Assembly (NCBI GenBank): GCA_002452405.1
Contig: DKFP01000009.1
Coordinates: 155,266-219,265, forward strand
DNA from: Deferribacteraceae bacterium UBA6793
GTDB taxonomy: Bacteria > Chrysiogenota > Deferribacteres > Deferribacterales > Geovibrionaceae
DNA length: 64,000 nt
Direction of reading: 5' to 3'
Below are positions 42,209 to 50,343 of the stretch, one piece after another (positions within the stretch are counted from its first letter, which is position 1; every line of letters begins with the position of its first letter). The notes under the pieces are model-generated. The model did no database searches, was not told the origin of the DNA, and was given only the letters and a program-made list of their open reading frames with translations. Made by a program: the position numbers and the translations under genes.

Positions 42209-43285
42209 TTAAAATGAAGTGATTATGCGTCCGCGCCCCAGCACCCTTTCACCGTCGAAAAGCACCACCGCCTGACCGGGAGCTATTGCCGAAACAGGTT
42301 CAATAAAGTCCACCCTGCCTCTGCCATCGCCGAGATAAGTATATGAAGCGTCAACAGGTTTCTGTCTGTAGCGCACCTGTGCCTGACACCTGACACTTTC
42401 GCCCACAGGATATTCGTAAACAGTGACCATCCCATCCGCCGTCAGCCCGCTTTCAAAAAGTGTCGCACTGTCGTCTGTGACCGTCACCGTGTTCCCGCTG
42501 ATACCCTTCACCCAATAGGTCTTGTGGGTGTTCAGATTAAGCCCGCGCCGCTGACCCACTGTGAATCTGTGGATGCCCTCATGTGGCGCAATCTTTATAC
42601 CTTTGCCATCCACCACATCCCCTTTTAATGCAGTTCCGCCGAACCTGTGACGCAGCATCTCAGAAAAACTGCCGTATGCGCCAACAAGGCAAGCGTCCTG
42701 ACTGTCCGGGGTTTCCGCGCTTGGGATATCGTGGATACGGGCGTACTCCCGCACCTGCGGCTTGGTCATCTCGCCCAACGGGAACAGAACCCGTTTGAGC
42801 TGTTCGCGGGAAAGCCCCGCAAGAAAATATGACTGGTCTTTATTGGCATCCAGACCGCGCATAAGGCATGTCACACCGTTTTCATCCGTAAAAGTGCGCG
42901 AATAGTGCCCCGTAGCGATGTAGTCCGCGTCCAGTTCGTCGGCAAACTTCATCAGCAGACCGAACTTGACCTTTTCGTTGCAGTTCAGGCACGGGCTTGG
43001 GGTTCTGCCCTGTGAATATTCGTCCCACGCTGGTCTGAGTATCATTTCTTCAAATTCTTTCACGCAGTCGTAAACATAGTGGCGTATGCCCAGTTTAGCG
43101 CAGGTGGCGGACGCTTTCAGTATACCGTCAACTCCGCAGCAGGAGGGGCTTTCCTCCGTCTCGGAACATTCGCGCAGCTTCATGGTCACGCCTATCACTT
43201 CGTATCCCTGCTCTGCCAGCATATAAGCCGCGGCGGAAGAGTCCACCCCGCCGCTCATGGCGGCTATAACCCGTTTATTTTGCAA
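42209..43285 (-). CDS. mnmA: tRNA-specific 2-thiouridylase MnmA
   Basis: 358 residues. Adds sulfur to U34 of Lys, Glu and Gln tRNAs. PP-loop AMSGGVDSSAAAYML, first catalytic Cys in TPSPCLNCNEKVKF, second in SQDACLVGAYG, then ATGHYSR and the HRFTVGQRRGL region. Its start overlaps the 3' end of the cysteine desulfurase gene by 11 bases, matching sulfur donor and acceptor in one operon. Confidence 0.96.
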   Translation of the reverse strand: MQNKRVIAAMSGGVDSSAAAYMLAEQGYEVIGVTMKLRECSETEESPSCCGVDGILKASATCAKLGIRHYVYDCVKEFEEMILRPAWDEYSQGRTPSPCLNCNEKVKFGLLMKFADELDADYIATGHYSRTFTDENGVTCLMRGLDANKDQSYFLAGLSREQLKRVLFPLGEMTKPQVREYARIHDIPSAETPDSQDACLVGAYGSFSEMLRHRFGGTALKGDVVDGKGIKIAPHEGIHRFTVGQRRGLNLNTHKTYWVKGISGNTVTVTDDSATLFESGLTADGMVTVYEYPVGESVRCQAQVRYRQKPVDASYTYLGDGRGRVDFIEPVSAIAPGQAVVLFDGERVLGRGRIITSF

Positions 43286-44399
43286 GTCTTTTCCTCATAC
43301 GTCCCACGACCTCGCCTATCTTTGCTACAGCCTGAACGATCTCCTCTTCAGTATTATATCTGCTGAAGGAAAAACGCACGGAGGAGCGCGCCTCCGCAGA
43401 GGACATGCACATGGCTGTAAGAACGTGAGAAGCCTCTTTTTTAGCGGCACTGCACGCGGCACCCGTTGAGGCGGCGATATTTTCCAGGTCGAGATTTATG
43501 ACGATAGCCTGATTTTCAAGCCCTTTGAAACCTATATTGGAAGTATTGGGCACGCGGAGCGCGTCTTTGCCGTTGACGAAGGAATCTGGCACGGAAGCCA
43601 GAATCATCTCTTCGAACATATCCCGCAGTCTGCTGTCGCAGAGGTGCTGACCGGCAAGCTCGCAAGCCTTTCCAAGCCCTGCTATGGCAAGAATGTTCTC
43701 CGTTCCCGGACGCATGGCGTGTTCCTGCGTTCCGCCAAGATGCACGGGTGAAACCTTCACTCCGCCGCGGATGTACAGAGCGCCTATCCCTTTTGGTCCG
43801 TGGAACTTATGGGCGGAGATGCTCAGCATATCCACTCCAAGTTCATCAACGTTCAGCGGGATCTTTCCGGCAGCCTGAACAGCGTCGGTATGCACCAGAA
43901 GCCCCTGCTCCTTTGCAACGGCGGCAAGCTCCTTTATGGGCTGGATAACACCCGTCTCGTTGTTAGCCATCATGATTGTGAGCAGACCTTTGTTCAGACT
44001 TCGGATGGCACTGGCGGAGTCTTTTGCGTTTATCTCCCCGTCGCCGTCGGGAAGCAGTTTTATAACTGTGCGCCCGCTCTCCTCAAGCCTGCAAACAGGT
44101 TTCAGAACTGCGGAGTGCTCTATCGCCGTGGTTATTATCGCCCCGTCCGGTTCGGAAAGGGCATATCCTGTGACAGCGATATTGTCAGCCTCGGTTCCGC
44201 TTCCGGTGAAAACGATCTCCTCCGGACGGGCACCGATGAAATCCGCCACCCGTTTTCTGGCGGTATCTATTACCTGTCTGGATCTCTGCCCCTCAACATG
44301 TAGACTGGAAGGGTTGCCGAATATGTCGAAACAGGACGCCATTTCGTCCTTAACCTCTTTTGCCAGAGGTGTTGTTGCGTTGTTGTCGAAATAGATCAT
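43275..44399 (-). CDS. Cysteine desulfurase (NifS/IscS family)
   Basis: 374 residues from the ATG at 44399. Releases sulfur from cysteine as a persulfide. Opens YFDNNATTPL; PLP Lys in SISAHKFHGPKGIGALY; the mobile-loop Cys in ASTGAACSAAKKEASH. It donates sulfur to MnmA, encoded next, and possibly to Fe-S assembly; no IscU or other scaffold gene is adjacent. Confidence 0.93.
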   Translation of the reverse strand: MIYFDNNATTPLAKEVKDEMASCFDIFGNPSSLHVEGQRSRQVIDTARKRVADFIGARPEEIVFTGSGTEADNIAVTGYALSEPDGAIITTAIEHSAVLKPVCRLEESGRTVIKLLPDGDGEINAKDSASAIRSLNKGLLTIMMANNETGVIQPIKELAAVAKEQGLLVHTDAVQAAGKIPLNVDELGVDMLSISAHKFHGPKGIGALYIRGGVKVSPVHLGGTQEHAMRPGTENILAIAGLGKACELAGQHLCDSRLRDMFEEMILASVPDSFVNGKDALRVPNTSNIGFKGLENQAIVINLDLENIAASTGAACSAAKKEASHVLTAMCMSSAEARSSVRFSFSRYNTEEEIVQAVAKIGEVVGRMRKRLAK

Positions 44400-44533
44400 A
44401 AGATCACCAATAAAAATATCAGAATTTTGATAGCAATTATAGATAATATATACGCCGCCGCTCCCTGTCAAGGTTAGTGAACTATTTCAGACCGTCTGTG
44501 TCTTAACTCCAGCAAATTTAGACGGGGGAAAGA

Positions 44534-45010
44534 ATGAGATTAAAGGCTTCATTTATTGCGGTTATGATGATGCTCTGCGCATGGGCTGCGCAGGCGGCAC
44601 AGAAAGAACCGGAGATACCTTCCGTGGCAGGCTGCTCCATCATTGCCGAGCGTTCCGGACGCACCGCGCTCACCGAAATTGCATATCTTCACAGAAAACA
44701 GATAGATGCCAAAGACGCTTATTCCGCAGAGTACAAATGCGCGGAAGGCAGCCTGTACGTTTGGGCGTCATTCTCCGAAAACAACATAAAAGCGCAGCAG
44801 CTTTATAAAGATATGGACGTTAAAATGCCGCAAAGCAAGGTTTTCAGCGATATGAAAAAGCTGAAAGTGGACGGCATGAACGTTACAAAGGTTCAGGGGA
44901 TGGGGATGGACAACTATTACTTCATGAAGGACACCGGAAACTACTGGGTTGCAGTTAAGGATGCCGACAGCATGAAGTATCTGAAAGCGTTCATGAAATC
45001 AATCAAATAG
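44534..45010 (+). CDS. Exported protein of unknown function
   Basis: 158 residues with a signal peptide ending AWAAQA. Two Cys (GCSIIAERSG and YKCAEGS) could form a disulfide. The remainder is a small alpha-beta domain with Met- and Lys-rich stretches (MNVTKVQGMGMDNYYF). No family recognised. It stands alone and overlaps the 3' end of the Rrf2 gene by 8 bases. Confidence 0.75.
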   Translation: MRLKASFIAVMMMLCAWAAQAAQKEPEIPSVAGCSIIAERSGRTALTEIAYLHRKQIDAKDAYSAEYKCAEGSLYVWASFSENNIKAQQLYKDMDVKMPQSKVFSDMKKLKVDGMNVTKVQGMGMDNYYFMKDTGNYWVAVKDADSMKYLKAFMKSIK

Positions 45011-45464
45011 TATAGTTTATCAGACCTTTGGAGTTCTGCACGGCTTCCTCAGTCATAGTCTGCATGTCCTGAAGTGTCCTGCTGCGCAGCGACTGCCTGA
45101 ATTCATCCGTAAGCTCTGTCATCATCAGCCGCACACCGCAGACCGAACTGTCGTCGCAGTATTCGCATTTTGAGCCTGTCTCCTCGTAAACACAGGGTAC
45201 AAGAGCCAGAGGACCCTCAAGTGCGGAAACCACCCGCTCCATGGTTATGGACGAAGGCGGAAACGCAAGCTGATATCCGCCGCCCTTGCCTATCTTGCTG
45301 GTTAGCAGACCTTCATTTTTCAGCGTCAGGAGAATGGTTTCAAGGAATTTTTTAGGTATCTTTTCGTGTTCGGCAATCTCAGAAATCAGAAGATATTCAT
45401 TCGAACCGCGCGATGCCATAAACTGCAATGCCTTCAGCCCGTATACCGTTTTCATAGAAAACAT
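45003..45464 (-). CDS. Rrf2-family transcriptional regulator
   Basis: About 153 residues; ATG at 45464 chosen for the AGGA 8 bases upstream, with ATGs at 45473 and 45455 as alternatives. Winged helix YGLKALQFMASRG, then KIPKKFLETILLTLKNEGLL and KGGGYQLA. The Cys group CVYEETGSKCEYCDDSSVC lies where IscR/NsrR bind their Fe-S cluster, so redox, Fe-S or NO sensing is plausible. Target unknown. Confidence 0.87.
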   Translation of the reverse strand: MFSMKTVYGLKALQFMASRGSNEYLLISEIAEHEKIPKKFLETILLTLKNEGLLTSKIGKGGGYQLAFPPSSITMERVVSALEGPLALVPCVYEETGSKCEYCDDSSVCGVRLMMTELTDEFRQSLRSRTLQDMQTMTEEAVQNSKGLINYTI

Positions 45465-45670
45465 TTCGCACATCCTGTTTTTATTCAATCAATAAGATAT
45501 ATGTATTATATAGAATATTCAACTAAAAAAGGGAAAGAAGATATTACGTTATTTTCTGTAATCCTTTATGTTTGCAGCCGCGGTTCGTTGCATTATTCCG
45601 GCGGTATTGCCTTCAGGCAAAGGGTTGACGCGAAGAACAAACGGCGGCTATCATGCAAAAAGAGGGAAAA

Positions 45671-46708
45671 ATGATTGCAGTTGAAAAAGTTAATATATGG
45701 GGGCGGGTGACAAAGTGCGCCCATCGTTGCCGCTACTGCTTACAGGGCGGGCAGTCGCAGCCGCTTCTGAGCTGGGGCGCATACGCCGAAACCGTTGAAA
45801 AATACGTCCGCTGGGGAAATGAAAACAGCATGAGCGTGGGTTTTGAGCTTGCGAGCAACTATGACCTGACTCTTGAACAATACAAATGGTATCTGGATAT
45901 GTCAGCGCTGGCAGGAAAGCTCTCCGACAGTCTGCTCATGGGCGGGATGCGCATGAGAACAGAGGAGGAGATGCGCATCTGGCTGGCAGAGCGCAAAGAG
46001 CTTGGACTAAAAAAAGTGATATTCTCCATGGGCGGCACAGAACCGCACCATGATGCCATGAACAGGCGTAAAGGGGACTTTCAATACCTTCTTGGCGCGC
46101 AGAAAGCCGCCTTTTCTCTTGGGCTGGACGTTGAACAGCGTATATTCATTACGAAAGAGAACATGGACTCAATGGATGGATTATGCTGTGTTCTGGACGA
46201 TATCGGCAAGCCTTTCAGAAGGAGTATCTATCCCCTGCATTTCCGCGGATACGCAATGGATATGGAAGACGCGCGCCTTGACGAGAACGATATAAAAAAC
46301 ATCCCCGAAAGCGTCATGCAGTACATGATGCCCGACCTGCTTCTCTCCGAAAGGCAATGGGCTGTGCAGCTCTGTGAATCATCTGAGCAAAATCCTGAAA
46401 AGATAGGTTTTTTCCTTTATATGGATGGCAAGAACACTGAAAAACTGCTTTCGGGCAGCTGCAATGAGATAATTGAGCGTGCCGGAAAAGAGGTTGCAGA
46501 GGAATATGCGAAACTGCCGTCAATAGCTGAACTTTGCAGAAGATACGCGGACACCTCCTGCCGCAGAATACACGAGGGAAAGAGCAAGGTATACGCACTC
46601 TGGTTCGAAAGATACATCTCAGACCCTTCAAACGGGATAACCCCACAGAAGGCGTCGGTTCTGCACAGCATTTATCCTGCGGAGAAATCGGTTATACATA
46701 AAATATGA
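45671..46708 (+). CDS. Radical SAM protein of unknown function
   Basis: 345 residues from the ATG at 45671 (AGAGG upstream). The cluster motif CAHRCRYC (Cys16, Cys20, Cys23) near the N-terminus has the radical SAM CxxxCxxC spacing. The rest has a partial TIM-barrel look (VGFELASNYDLT, KKVIFSMGGTEPHHD, RRSIYPLHFRGYAMD). No C-terminal SPASM cluster is obvious. The closest visible context is the Rrf2 regulator on one side and a PAS kinase on the other. No specific family can be named, so the substrate is unknown. Confidence 0.8.
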   Translation: MIAVEKVNIWGRVTKCAHRCRYCLQGGQSQPLLSWGAYAETVEKYVRWGNENSMSVGFELASNYDLTLEQYKWYLDMSALAGKLSDSLLMGGMRMRTEEEMRIWLAERKELGLKKVIFSMGGTEPHHDAMNRRKGDFQYLLGAQKAAFSLGLDVEQRIFITKENMDSMDGLCCVLDDIGKPFRRSIYPLHFRGYAMDMEDARLDENDIKNIPESVMQYMMPDLLLSERQWAVQLCESSEQNPEKIGFFLYMDGKNTEKLLSGSCNEIIERAGKEVAEEYAKLPSIAELCRRYADTSCRRIHEGKSKVYALWFERYISDPSNGITPQKASVLHSIYPAEKSVIHKI

Positions 46709-46733
46709 ATCGTTCTGTTGTGATACCTTTTAT

Positions 46734-46752
46734 TATGTTATAATGTAACATA
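46734..46752. promoter_or_regulatory. Palindrome over the -10 region of the PAS kinase gene
   Basis: Arms TATGTTA and TAACATA around TAATG; TATAAT lies within it. It could be an operator, but the -35 is weak, so this is tentative. Confidence 0.4.
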
Positions 46753-46773
46753 TCAAACACAGCAGAGTTATTT

Positions 46774-48456
46774 GTGAAAAACAGAATAGAAAACAGCGAT
46801 CAATTCCGGAAACTTTATTTTGAAGCTCTGCACTCCAACCCCTATCTGCCTGTGTTCTGGTTAGACGCAGACAGCCGTATCTTTAAAATCAACAACGCAA
46901 CCGAAATTTATCTTGGATATACGGAAAAGGAACTTATCGGGAAACACATCAGCTTCATCGACGCGGCAAAGACCACCGACGAGGTAGACGAGATATCCCG
47001 ATTTCTCCGCGAAAATATGGTCAACAGGTTCATAACTCAGCATAAAAGAAAGGATGGCTCATTGCTGGACGTGGAGGTTATACACGGATATCACGTCATC
47101 GACGGAATAGGCTTTTCCATAAACTACGTTTTCGACATCACCCAGAAGGTTCAGCTTGAAAAAGATCTTACGAAAGCTGTCGACGAAAAGACCGCCGCAC
47201 TGTCAAAAAAAATAGACGAACTGGAACACTCCAAAGAGGTGGCACGCCACAATGAGGAGATGTTCATAAACGCTTTCCGTACCAGTCAGGACGCTATCAA
47301 CCTCAACGACATTGAAACCGGAATATACATTCAGGTTAACGAAGGTTTCTCGAAAATAATAGGTTACAGCGCTGAAGAGGTCGTAGGAAAATCATCTATA
47401 GAACTTAACATCTGGAAAAACCCCGAAGACAGAAGACAGCTCATCGAAACCATTAAGAAATACGGTTTCTGCCACAACCACGAAGCGGACTTCGTCTGCA
47501 AAGACGGTTCCATCGTTCACGGCATAATGTCCGCCAGTATTCAGGAATACAAGGGTAGAAAAGTCCTGCTGAACGTTTCAAAGGACATTACCCGCATAAA
47601 AAAGCTGGAAAACGAACTGAAAGAGCTGAACAACAGGCTGAGAACACGTGTGGAAGAAGAAGTGACCGTCATCCGCAAGCAACAGGAGATTATCTTTGAA
47701 CAGAAGAAACTTGCGGATATGGGTATGATGATAAACGCCATAGCCCACCAGTGGCGGCAGCCGCTGAACATCATAGGGCTTATGACACAGAACCTAGCCG
47801 ACTGCTACAGGGACAAAACCCTTACGGCCGACGACGTGGACGAGTTCGAAGAGAAACAGATGTGCACTCTGGACTATCTTTCCTCCACCATCGACGATTT
47901 CCGGACTTTCTTCAAACCGGACGACAAGGAGAGCGAGTTCGACGCGAGCAACGAGATAATCGCACTGCTCCGGCTTGTGGAGATTCAGATGCTGGCAAAG
48001 GGCATAAAACCTTACGTTTCTTACGTCAGCCCTACAAAAAAGCTGGATAGCGTGAGCATAGGTGAGATACCTAGATCCGTCAACGCCGAAACTGTCGTAA
48101 AGGGCTACAGAGGCGAATTTAAACAGGTTATAACCAATCTGGTGTATAATTCCATATATGCAATTGAGGAGCAGCTGAAAGAGGGTCGAACCCGCGAGGG
48201 CTTCATACATATAAGGATAAAAAGAGCGGAGGACCACGTTACCATAAATATTGAAGATACCGGAGGCGGCATAGACGAGGAGATTAAACCGCACATCTTC
48301 AACCCTTATTTCACCACCAAAACCGACGGGAAAGGCACGGGGTTGGGGCTCTATCTGGCGAAACTCATAATCCACAATCACATGAACGGAACCATAACCG
48401 TAAGCAACACCCCTCTTGGTGCAAACTTCGAACTTATTCTTCCGGCAATCGACTAA
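46774..48456 (+). CDS. PAS-PAS sensor histidine kinase
   Basis: 560 residues from a GTG. Two PAS domains (about 18-125 and 165-285) with a coiled coil between and after them. The H-box is of the HQWRQPLN kind (INAIAHQWRQPLNIIG). ATPase motifs are complete: NLVYNSIYAIEEQ, EDTGGGIDEE and GKGTGLGLYL. No transmembrane helix, so it is a cytoplasmic sensor. No response regulator is adjacent, so it is an orphan here. Confidence 0.93.
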   Translation: MKNRIENSDQFRKLYFEALHSNPYLPVFWLDADSRIFKINNATEIYLGYTEKELIGKHISFIDAAKTTDEVDEISRFLRENMVNRFITQHKRKDGSLLDVEVIHGYHVIDGIGFSINYVFDITQKVQLEKDLTKAVDEKTAALSKKIDELEHSKEVARHNEEMFINAFRTSQDAINLNDIETGIYIQVNEGFSKIIGYSAEEVVGKSSIELNIWKNPEDRRQLIETIKKYGFCHNHEADFVCKDGSIVHGIMSASIQEYKGRKVLLNVSKDITRIKKLENELKELNNRLRTRVEEEVTVIRKQQEIIFEQKKLADMGMMINAIAHQWRQPLNIIGLMTQNLADCYRDKTLTADDVDEFEEKQMCTLDYLSSTIDDFRTFFKPDDKESEFDASNEIIALLRLVEIQMLAKGIKPYVSYVSPTKKLDSVSIGEIPRSVNAETVVKGYRGEFKQVITNLVYNSIYAIEEQLKEGRTREGFIHIRIKRAEDHVTINIEDTGGGIDEEIKPHIFNPYFTTKTDGKGTGLGLYLAKLIIHNHMNGTITVSNTPLGANFELILPAID

Positions 48457-48473
48457 AAAAACTTTAACCCCTG

Positions 48474-48502
48474 TTGACGTATTTCCATTTACGCACTAAC
48501 TT
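48474..48502 (+). promoter_or_regulatory. Promoter of the TetR-RND operon
   Basis: TTGACG (48474-48479), 17-base spacer, TAACTT (48497-48502). The operator lies over its downstream edge. Confidence 0.6.
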
Positions 48503-48527
48503 AACAGTGTTAACCTTACAGTGTTAA
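48501..48527. promoter_or_regulatory. Operator of the TetR-RND operon
   Basis: Palindrome TTAACAGTGTTAA (48501-48513) followed by a close copy TTACAGTGTTAA (48516-48527), just before the TetR start. The repeated ACAGTGTTA core fits binding of two TetR dimers. Confidence 0.7.
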
Positions 48528-48543
48528 CCACAGGGGAATCAAC

Positions 48544-49143
48544 ATGCCCTACATGAAAAAGATAAAGCGCAATGCCAACAAACCATTGAAAGAAAAGATC
48601 CTTTCCGTTGCAAGAAAGACAATACTGAAGGACGGGGTGTCAAAACTCTCCATGCGCAAAATCGCCGCGGAGATAGGATTTTCGCCCACCGCAATTTACA
48701 CCTATTTCAAAAACAAGGACGAGATTGTCTTCTGTGTGTGCGACGAGATATTCGCGCAGGTGGCACAACTTATCGCCATCGCCATAAAGGAAGATGCCGC
48801 GCCGGAAACCAACCTTAAAAACTGTATGCTGGCATATGCTTCTTTCGGGCTGAACAACAGAGACAGCTACAAAATTGCCTTTATGGCACCACGCAGCGAA
48901 AAAACATTCTTCCGCTTCCTTGAAAGCGGCGCGCACGGAATGAAGGCTTACGGCATGGTGCTTGATATTGCACAGAAAGTGTCGCCGGAACCTGAAGCGG
49001 CGGTGCAGGTGATATGGAGTGCTATGCACGGACTGGTTTCAAACCTGATACAGAATCACAATTTCCCGTGGGAAGAGCCGGATAAACTGATAAACTTAGC
49101 TATAGACACCCTCATTGCAGGGTTTGGCAGGAGCGGAAAATGA
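48544..49143 (+). CDS. TetR-family repressor of RND efflux operon
   Basis: 199 residues. HTH SKLSMRKIAAEIGFSPTAIY then TYFKNKDEI; C-terminal ligand domain. It overlaps the adaptor gene by four bases and is the first gene of the three-gene operon, so it is probably autoregulatory and induced by a pump substrate. Confidence 0.92.
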   Translation: MPYMKKIKRNANKPLKEKILSVARKTILKDGVSKLSMRKIAAEIGFSPTAIYTYFKNKDEIVFCVCDEIFAQVAQLIAIAIKEDAAPETNLKNCMLAYASFGLNNRDSYKIAFMAPRSEKTFFRFLESGAHGMKAYGMVLDIAQKVSPEPEAAVQVIWSAMHGLVSNLIQNHNFPWEEPDKLINLAIDTLIAGFGRSGK

Positions 49144-50330
49144 AACTTTTCAGGAATATTTTGCTTGTCATTTCAATTTTTTCACTGGCGGCGTGCGGCG
49201 GCGAAAAGAAACAGGAAACCCGCGAACCGCTTTCTGTCAAAGTTTCACCTGTCAGACAAATCGACGACACATATAAAATAACCGCTTCCGGTGTGATAAC
49301 CTCGCAGGATAACCCTTCAAAAGTATCGTTCCTTGTGAGCGGGCGCGTTTTAAAAGCCGTACCCAGAGAAGGGGACTACGTCCGGGCAGGTCAGCTTCTG
49401 GCGGAGCTTGACGCCACCGACTACAAAAGCAATCTTGACAAGGCAAAGGCGGCAGCCGACATGGCAAAGGCAGCATTTATGAAAGCGAAGTCCCCTGCCC
49501 GCGCCGAACAGCTCGCGCAGGCAAAGATAGCCTATGACAGAACTGCGGACGAATACCGCCGGATGAAGATGCTTTATGACAATAAGAGCCTTGCGCCTAA
49601 CGATTTTGAAAAGTTTCAGGCGGCATACGAATCAGCTAAACAGCAGTATGATATGGCGAAAACAGGCGCGCAGCCTGAAGACAAGGCACAGGCGAAAGCC
49701 GGATATGAACAGGCTATGGCATATGTCCGGCTGGCTGAAAAAGCACTGAACGACACCGTTCTTAAAGCGCCCGTAAGCGGATTTGTGACAAAGCGTATCT
49801 GCGAAGCCGGAGAGACCATACAAGCGGGCTATCCCGTGTTTGAGATATCGCCCCTCGACCCTGTTGAGGTGAACGCCGGCGTAGCCGAAACGGATATCCG
49901 TTTTGCATCCGTTGGTCAGGCGGCTCAGGTTTCCGTCCCCGCACTTGCCGACAGGAAGTTTTCAGGCACGGTCCGCGTGATAAACGTTTCCGCAGACCCT
50001 GCCACCAGAACATATATGACAAGAATCACAGTACCCAACCCCGACAAAATACTGCGTCTGGGGATGGTGGCGGAAATTATAATAGATACGAAACAGCCGT
50101 TCAAAGCCATGACCGTACCTGTTAACGCCGTCCTGCGGGATGCGCAGGGGGCAACCATAGTATATGTTTATTACCCCGACAAAAAGAAGGCTTACTCAAA
50201 ACAGGTTGAAACAGGTTCGGTATACGGACAGGAGGCGGTGATAAAATCCGGTCTGAAGGGCAACGAGTTAATCGTCACCGCCGGACAAAACAAACTCGCC
50301 GACGGGCTGGATGTCAGCCCCGTTAAATAG
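49140..50330 (+). CDS. RND efflux periplasmic adaptor lipoprotein
   Basis: 396 residues. Lipobox SLAACG (Cys19). The biotinyl-lipoyl halves are VSFLVSGRVLKAVPREGDYV and KAPVSGFVTKRICEAGETI, with a coiled-coil hairpin between them (about 95-200). AcrA/MexA-type membrane-fusion protein. It starts within the TetR gene's last codons; the pump gene follows 13 bases later. Confidence 0.94.
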   Translation: MKLFRNILLVISIFSLAACGGEKKQETREPLSVKVSPVRQIDDTYKITASGVITSQDNPSKVSFLVSGRVLKAVPREGDYVRAGQLLAELDATDYKSNLDKAKAAADMAKAAFMKAKSPARAEQLAQAKIAYDRTADEYRRMKMLYDNKSLAPNDFEKFQAAYESAKQQYDMAKTGAQPEDKAQAKAGYEQAMAYVRLAEKALNDTVLKAPVSGFVTKRICEAGETIQAGYPVFEISPLDPVEVNAGVAETDIRFASVGQAAQVSVPALADRKFSGTVRVINVSADPATRTYMTRITVPNPDKILRLGMVAEIIIDTKQPFKAMTVPVNAVLRDAQGATIVYVYYPDKKKAYSKQVETGSVYGQEAVIKSGLKGNELIVTAGQNKLADGLDVSPVK

Positions 50331-50343
50331 GGGGTAGGCTGTC

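Noticed and set aside
44400..44471. Extended start of the cysteine desulfurase
   Set aside because: The family begins at YFDNNATTP, directly after the ATG at 44399, which has a ribosome site.
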